A stretch of DNA of 61,155 nucleotides. Source: Candidatus Aquabacterium excrementipullorum. GTDB lineage: Bacteria > Pseudomonadota > Gammaproteobacteria > Burkholderiales > Burkholderiaceae_C. Numbering within the stretch: the stretch's first letter is position 1; each line of letters opens with the position of its first letter. Positions 57,058-61,155 of the stretch are shown one piece after another. The DNA is taken from positions 1-61,155 of the forward strand of contig DXIO01000081.1 in NCBI GenBank assembly GCA_019112875.1. Direction: 5' to 3'. Made by a program: the position numbers and the translations under genes. The notes under the pieces are model-generated. The model was not told the origin of the DNA. It was given only the letters and a program-made list of their open reading frames with translations, and made no database searches.

Positions 57058-59670
57058 ATGACGCACCCGCGCCGCTCGCAAGCCTTTCGCCAGGCCCTGA
57101 CCCTGGCCTTGTCGCTCACACTGGTCGCGCCGCCCGGGGCGTTTGCGCAAAGCCTGCGCAACCTGCAAGGTGGTGGCAGCCAAGGCTACGGAGCGCCGGA
57201 TGACAGCGCCGACCAGGGCAGCCTGGGCGTGTTTTCCGGTCAAGGCTACGGCACCAGTCTGGGCCGCATGGATTCCAGCCTGTCGACCGTGCCCAACATT
57301 CGCCAGGGCCTCACGACGGACGCACTGGGCGATCGCTGGAACAACCCGGCGCAGCGCACGGGCACCAATGGCCAGGCGTATGCCTTCCCGCCCAAGCCGC
57401 TGCCTCCCAACGACTTCCAGAAGTTCGTGCTCGAAAGCACGGGCCAGGCCTTGCCGCTGTTCGGTGCCGGCTTCTTCGATGTGGCGCCCGACAGCTTCGC
57501 CCCGCAGGCCAATGCGCCCGTGTCGGGCGACTACCGCCTGGGCCCTGGCGACGAACTGCAGATCCGCGGCTGGGGATCGGTCGACATCGACGTGCGCACC
57601 GTGGTCGATCGCAACGGCCAGATCCACATCCCCCGCGTGGGCAGCATCGCCCTGAGCGGTGTCCGTGCCGCAGAGGCCGAGAGCGCCATCCGCAACGCGG
57701 TGGGCCGCTACTACAAGGACTTCCAGCTCAGCGTGACACTGGGGCAGTTGCGTGGCATCACCGTCTACGTGGTCGGCCAGGCGCGCAAGCCTGGGGCCTA
57801 CAACCTGAGCGGCGCCTCCACCCTGGTGTCGGCCCTGTTCGCCAGCGGTGGGCCCAGCGCCACGGGCAGCATGCGCCATGTGCAGGTCAAGCGCGCCGGC
57901 CGCACCGTGACCGAGCTGGATCTGTACGACTTCCTGGCCAAGGGCGACAAGTCGGCCGATATGCGCCTGCAGGATGGCGACACCATCACCATCCCGCCCG
58001 CACGCGGCTACATCGCGCTGACCGGCAAGGTGGCCACGCCGGCCGTGTACGAACTCGATGGCGACAAGGACACCATCGGCGGCGCGCTGGCGCTGGCGGG
58101 CGGGTTGCCCGTTGTGGCCGATCCGAAGCGTGCCTACCTGGAGCGCGTGGACCCGAGCAAGAAGCCCGCGCGGTCGGTCGAAAGCTTCGCGCTGGACGCG
58201 GCTGGCCTGGGCCGCCCGCTGCGCAACGGCGACCTGCTGACCGTGCTGAGCCTGAGCCCCGAGTTCGGCAACGCCGTCACCTTGCGCGGCAACGTGGACC
58301 AACCCGTGCGCGCGCCCTGGCGCGAAGGCATGAAGGTGCGTGACCTGATCCCCAGCAAGGCCTACCTGATGTCGCGGGCCTCGGTGCAGCGGCAGAACAG
58401 CGTGCTGCTGACGGAAGAAGAAAAGCAGCGCGTGGATGCCGGCTTCCAGCAGGCCCGTCGTGCGCAGGAGAACCCGGGGTTCGAGTTCGCGCCCCAGGGC
58501 GCGGCGGGTGGGATCGGCGGCAACGGCGGCAATGCCGGCGTGCCCGCCTATGGCACCGGCAAGACCCCCGTCACACGCGAGGGCGCCTCGCAGGCCGGCG
58601 ACGGGCAGGGTGCCCGTGGCGACGGGGCCGTGCGTGAAGTGCGTGACAACGCTGACACCCTGGCGCAGCGCATCGGCAACCTGGTCGATGAGATCAACCT
58701 CGAGTACGCCGTCGTCGAACGCGTGGACAGCCAAAACGTGACCGTGCAGCTGGTGCCTTTCAACCTGGGCCACGCGCTGGAGGATGCCGGCAGCGCCGAC
58801 AACCTGCCCCTGCAGCCGGGCGACATCGTCACCGTGTTCTCCGTCAACGACGTGCGCGTGCCGCAGGCGAAACGCCAGGTGTTCGTGCGGGTGGAGGGCG
58901 AAGTGCGCCGCCCCGGCATCTACCAGATGAGCCCAGGTGACGGGCTGCAGCAGTTGCTGGAGAAGGCCGGTGGCCTGACCCCCGATGCGTACCTGTTCGG
59001 CTCGGCCTTCTACCGTGAAGAGGTTCGCCAGACGCAGCAGAAGAACCTGGATCAGCTGGTGCGGCGCCTTGAAGCGCAGACGCAGACACAGCTCAGTTCG
59101 TCGGCTGCCAGCGTGTCCGCCGTCAGCGGGGATGCCTCGGGCACGGCGCGGCTTCGGCTGGAGGCCGAGGCCAAGGCGCAGCAGCAGGCCCTGCAGCGTT
59201 TGAGGAACCTCAATCCCACTGGCCGAATCATGCTGGGGCTGACACCCGACAACACTTCCCTGAACGCCTTGCCCGATGTGCGCCTGGCCAACCAGGATCG
59301 CCTGGTCATCCCATCACGCCCCGACTTCGTCTATGTGCTGGGCTCGGTCAACACGGAGGCGTCCATGCTCTGGCGGCGAGGCAATACGGTGCAGGACTAC
59401 CTCAATCAGGCGGGCTTGACGAGCGGTGCCGACAAGGACGAGTTGTTCATCATCCGGGCTGATGGCAGCGTGGCGTCGGGCAACAATGGCCGGTGGTTCA
59501 ATCGTGGCATCGCCAGCACGGCGGTCCAGCCAGGCGATCTGATCGTGCTACCCGAGAAGACGGATCATGAAAGCGCCTGGAGCGTGTTCACGCGCAATGC
59601 CAAGGACATCACGCAGATCATCTACCAGTTCAGTCTGGGTGCTGCGGCGATCAAGACGCTGAGGGATTGA
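57058..59670 (+). CDS. SLBB-domain polysaccharide export protein (Wza-like, large form)
   Basis: An 870-residue exported protein: signal peptide cleaved after GAFAQ, a Gly/Ser-rich stretch, a Poly_export domain from about residue 155 (GDYRLGPGDELQIRGWG), and several SLBB domains (GITVYVVGQARKPGAY; GYIALTGKVATPAVYEL; QVFVRVEGEVRRPGIYQM). Wza is about 380 residues, so this is the long type with extra SLBB units and a Gly-rich linker (about 480-525). It forms the periplasmic/outer-membrane channel for exopolysaccharide. It has no lipobox. A Wzz-like protein and a flippase follow at 4-bp spacings, forming an operon. Confidence 0.93.
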   Translation: MTHPRRSQAFRQALTLALSLTLVAPPGAFAQSLRNLQGGGSQGYGAPDDSADQGSLGVFSGQGYGTSLGRMDSSLSTVPNIRQGLTTDALGDRWNNPAQRTGTNGQAYAFPPKPLPPNDFQKFVLESTGQALPLFGAGFFDVAPDSFAPQANAPVSGDYRLGPGDELQIRGWGSVDIDVRTVVDRNGQIHIPRVGSIALSGVRAAEAESAIRNAVGRYYKDFQLSVTLGQLRGITVYVVGQARKPGAYNLSGASTLVSALFASGGPSATGSMRHVQVKRAGRTVTELDLYDFLAKGDKSADMRLQDGDTITIPPARGYIALTGKVATPAVYELDGDKDTIGGALALAGGLPVVADPKRAYLERVDPSKKPARSVESFALDAAGLGRPLRNGDLLTVLSLSPEFGNAVTLRGNVDQPVRAPWREGMKVRDLIPSKAYLMSRASVQRQNSVLLTEEEKQRVDAGFQQARRAQENPGFEFAPQGAAGGIGGNGGNAGVPAYGTGKTPVTREGASQAGDGQGARGDGAVREVRDNADTLAQRIGNLVDEINLEYAVVERVDSQNVTVQLVPFNLGHALEDAGSADNLPLQPGDIVTVFSVNDVRVPQAKRQVFVRVEGEVRRPGIYQMSPGDGLQQLLEKAGGLTPDAYLFGSAFYREEVRQTQQKNLDQLVRRLEAQTQTQLSSSAASVSAVSGDASGTARLRLEAEAKAQQQALQRLRNLNPTGRIMLGLTPDNTSLNALPDVRLANQDRLVIPSRPDFVYVLGSVNTEASMLWRRGNTVQDYLNQAGLTSGADKDELFIIRADGSVASGNNGRWFNRGIASTAVQPGDLIVLPEKTDHESAWSVFTRNAKDITQIIYQFSLGAAAIKTLRD

Positions 59671-59674
59671 TGCG

Positions 59675-60853
59675 ATGAATAATGTTCAGGCGAAAGTGCC
59701 AGACTCCACCGCGAATGCTCTCGACGAAGCCGACTCTCCCACTTGGCTGGAGGTTCTGGCTGCCGTGGGACAACATCGCTTGTTGGCCCTGTTGGTCTTC
59801 CTGCTGATCGTGGGTCTCGGCGGTTTCTACACTTTTTCTCTTCCGAGGCTCTATACATCGTCGACCTTGCTCTTGCCGCCGCAGCAGCAACAGGGTTCCG
59901 CTTCGGCCGTGCTGGCTCAGCTTGGTGCACTGGCGGGGGCATCCCCGGCCGTCAAGAGTTCGGAAGAGATGTACGCCGCATTTCTTCGAACGCAAACGCT
60001 CCAAAATGTCCTGATCGACCGATTCAAGCTGGTTGAGCGTTACGGAGAAGAGAACAAGGCAGATGCCCGCCTGACATTTCAGAAGCTCACGCGCGTGAGC
60101 GCAGACAAGAAGACGGGCCTGGTCACCATCGAGGTTGATGACCGTGATCCTGCCGTGGCCGCTGAGTTGGCCAATGCGCACGTTCAAGAATTGGCGAAGC
60201 TCTTGTCACGCTTGGCCGTCACCGAAGCACAGCAGCGAGCGCTTTTCCTAGAAGACCAGATCAGCAAGGGGAAGGATGCGCTGGCAAAGGCTGAAGCGGC
60301 CTTTCGAAAAGCCCAGGCAGAAACCGGCTTTGTGGCGAGCCAGGCCTTGGCGGAAACCGGTGTCAAAGCCGGAATCGAACTCCGCACCCAGATCGCCGCC
60401 AAGGAAGTGGCGCTCAAGTCGCTCAGCAGCTTTGCCACGCCCCAGAACGCCGACGTGCAGCGCCTGGCGTCGGAACTGGGGGCGCTTCGAGAGCAGTTGG
60501 TGAAGATCGAGCAGGGCAGCGGCCCGGGCAAACACAGCTACACGGAAGGCAGCGGTGCACTGTCCGCCTACCGTGAAGTCAAGGCGCGAGAAGCCGGCCT
60601 GGAGTTCCTGGTGAAGCAATACGAAATTGCCAAGGTGGACCAAGCCAAGGAGGGGCCGGCACTGCAGCAGGTTGAACGTGCCGTGCCGGCCGAGAAGCCT
60701 TCTCGTCCCCAGCGTCTGCCCATGGCCTTGGTGTTCGTGCTCGTGGGCGCGGTCGCTGCGGTTCTGCTGGCCTTTGTGAAATACCGTCTGCGGCGTTCAT
60801 ACACCGAGCAGCCCGAAGTCTGGCTCAGGCTGTCTGCAGCGTGGCGTAGCTGA
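59675..60853 (+). CDS. Wzz-family chain-length determinant / polysaccharide co-polymerase
   Basis: A 392-residue inner-membrane protein. TM1 about 34-54, a large periplasmic part with coiled coil (about 170-240), a proline-rich segment (AEKPSRPQRLP) and TM2 about 352-372: the Wzz layout. There is no C-terminal tyrosine-kinase domain or Tyr cluster, so it is the kinase-less type. It starts 4 bp after the SLBB gene stop and is followed 4 bp later by a flippase. Codon use and GC are slightly lower than in the preceding genes, as is common in polysaccharide loci. Confidence 0.9.
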   Translation: MNNVQAKVPDSTANALDEADSPTWLEVLAAVGQHRLLALLVFLLIVGLGGFYTFSLPRLYTSSTLLLPPQQQQGSASAVLAQLGALAGASPAVKSSEEMYAAFLRTQTLQNVLIDRFKLVERYGEENKADARLTFQKLTRVSADKKTGLVTIEVDDRDPAVAAELANAHVQELAKLLSRLAVTEAQQRALFLEDQISKGKDALAKAEAAFRKAQAETGFVASQALAETGVKAGIELRTQIAAKEVALKSLSSFATPQNADVQRLASELGALREQLVKIEQGSGPGKHSYTEGSGALSAYREVKAREAGLEFLVKQYEIAKVDQAKEGPALQQVERAVPAEKPSRPQRLPMALVFVLVGAVAAVLLAFVKYRLRRSYTEQPEVWLRLSAAWRS

Positions 60854-60857
60854 ATCC

Positions 60858-61155
60858 ATGGGCTTGTCCCGGCAGCTCCTTGCTTCATATGCGGCAATGG
60901 CTGTGTCGACGGCCATGCCTCTTGTGGCCATGCCGGTGTATGCCAAGGCCCTGGGTGCTCAGGGCTGGGGGCTGGCCAGCTACGCCTTCCTGCTGCAGCT
61001 GATGATCACATTGCTGGACCAGGGCTTCTCTCAATCGCTCGTCAAGGAAATGGCGGGCGCGCGCTTGGCAGGTGCGAACACGTTTCGCGCCCTGTGGCGC
61101 GGGCTGGAGCGGTTCTATGGGCTTGCGGCCTGCGCCGTCGCGTTGATCCTGGCCC
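60858..61155 (+). CDS. Polysaccharide flippase (Wzx-like), 3' end outside the window
   Basis: The first 99 codons of a membrane protein cut by the window end. N-terminal residues MGLSRQLLASYAAMAVSTA and the following VYAKALGAQGWGLASYAFLL match the start of Wzx/RfbX-type lipid-linked oligosaccharide flippases (PF01943). The second helix ends with DQGFSQSLVKEMA, the usual acidic/polar turn. ATG 60858 lies 4 bp after the Wzz stop. It would move undecaprenyl-linked repeat units across the inner membrane. Confidence 0.8.
   Translation, partial: MGLSRQLLASYAAMAVSTAMPLVAMPVYAKALGAQGWGLASYAFLLQLMITLLDQGFSQSLVKEMAGARLAGANTFRALWRGLERFYGLAACAVALILA

Overview
The window is high-GC chromosomal DNA from a betaproteobacterium, most likely order Burkholderiales (Comamonadaceae / Aquabacterium / Leptothrix type). 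The evidence is the tmRNA tag ANDESFALAA, a PEP-CTERM tail, a phasin, the dciA - M23 peptidase - secA - argJ neighbourhood, and protein styles typical of that order. Genus and species cannot be fixed from the sequence alone. No rRNA, tRNA, insertion sequence, integrase or CRISPR array was seen. The one RNA gene is ssrA (tmRNA).

Layout. 1-9.6 kb: a partial pectinacetylesterase-family enzyme, two small lipoproteins, a sodC - bacteriophytochrome kinase pair, small membrane proteins, an MHS-family transporter and a chemotaxis receptor. 9.9-21.1 kb: an Lhr-type giant helicase, a hybrid PAS-GAF histidine kinase, a phasin, an acidic low-complexity protein, a GGDEF-EAL protein and an aldo/keto reductase. 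21.2-26.1 kb: two TonB-dependent siderophore receptors, each with its own Fur box and terminator. 26.1-28.0 kb: an accessory pocket beside the 3' end of ssrA. It holds a PEP-CTERM tail spliced to a truncated FecI-like sigma factor, and a secreted deaminase-fold protein coupled to a small upstream partner gene. 28.0-43.9 kb: ssrA, argJ, a LytS/LytR-type two-component pair, a large TRAP permease, secA, a zinc-uptake group (permease, binding protein, porin-like protein, but no ATPase), an M23 peptidase, dciA, and rubredoxin with its reductase.

44.4-61.2 kb is one long plus-strand cell-surface block and the most interesting part of the window. A repeat-rich type Va autotransporter is followed 12 bp later by an APS kinase (cysC). 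Next, overlapping it, is a gene for a 1715-residue protein with the order TPR - sulfotransferase - TPR - GT9-like glycosyltransferase - TPR - sulfotransferase. A lipoprotein alpha/beta-hydrolase follows (4-bp overlap), then a 7TMR-DISM diguanylate cyclase, then the start of an exopolysaccharide locus (SLBB export protein, Wzz-like protein, flippase). My inference is that CysC supplies PAPS and the fusion protein sulfates and glycosylates either the autotransporter or the neighbouring polysaccharide. I know of no described system with this arrangement, but I could not search databases.
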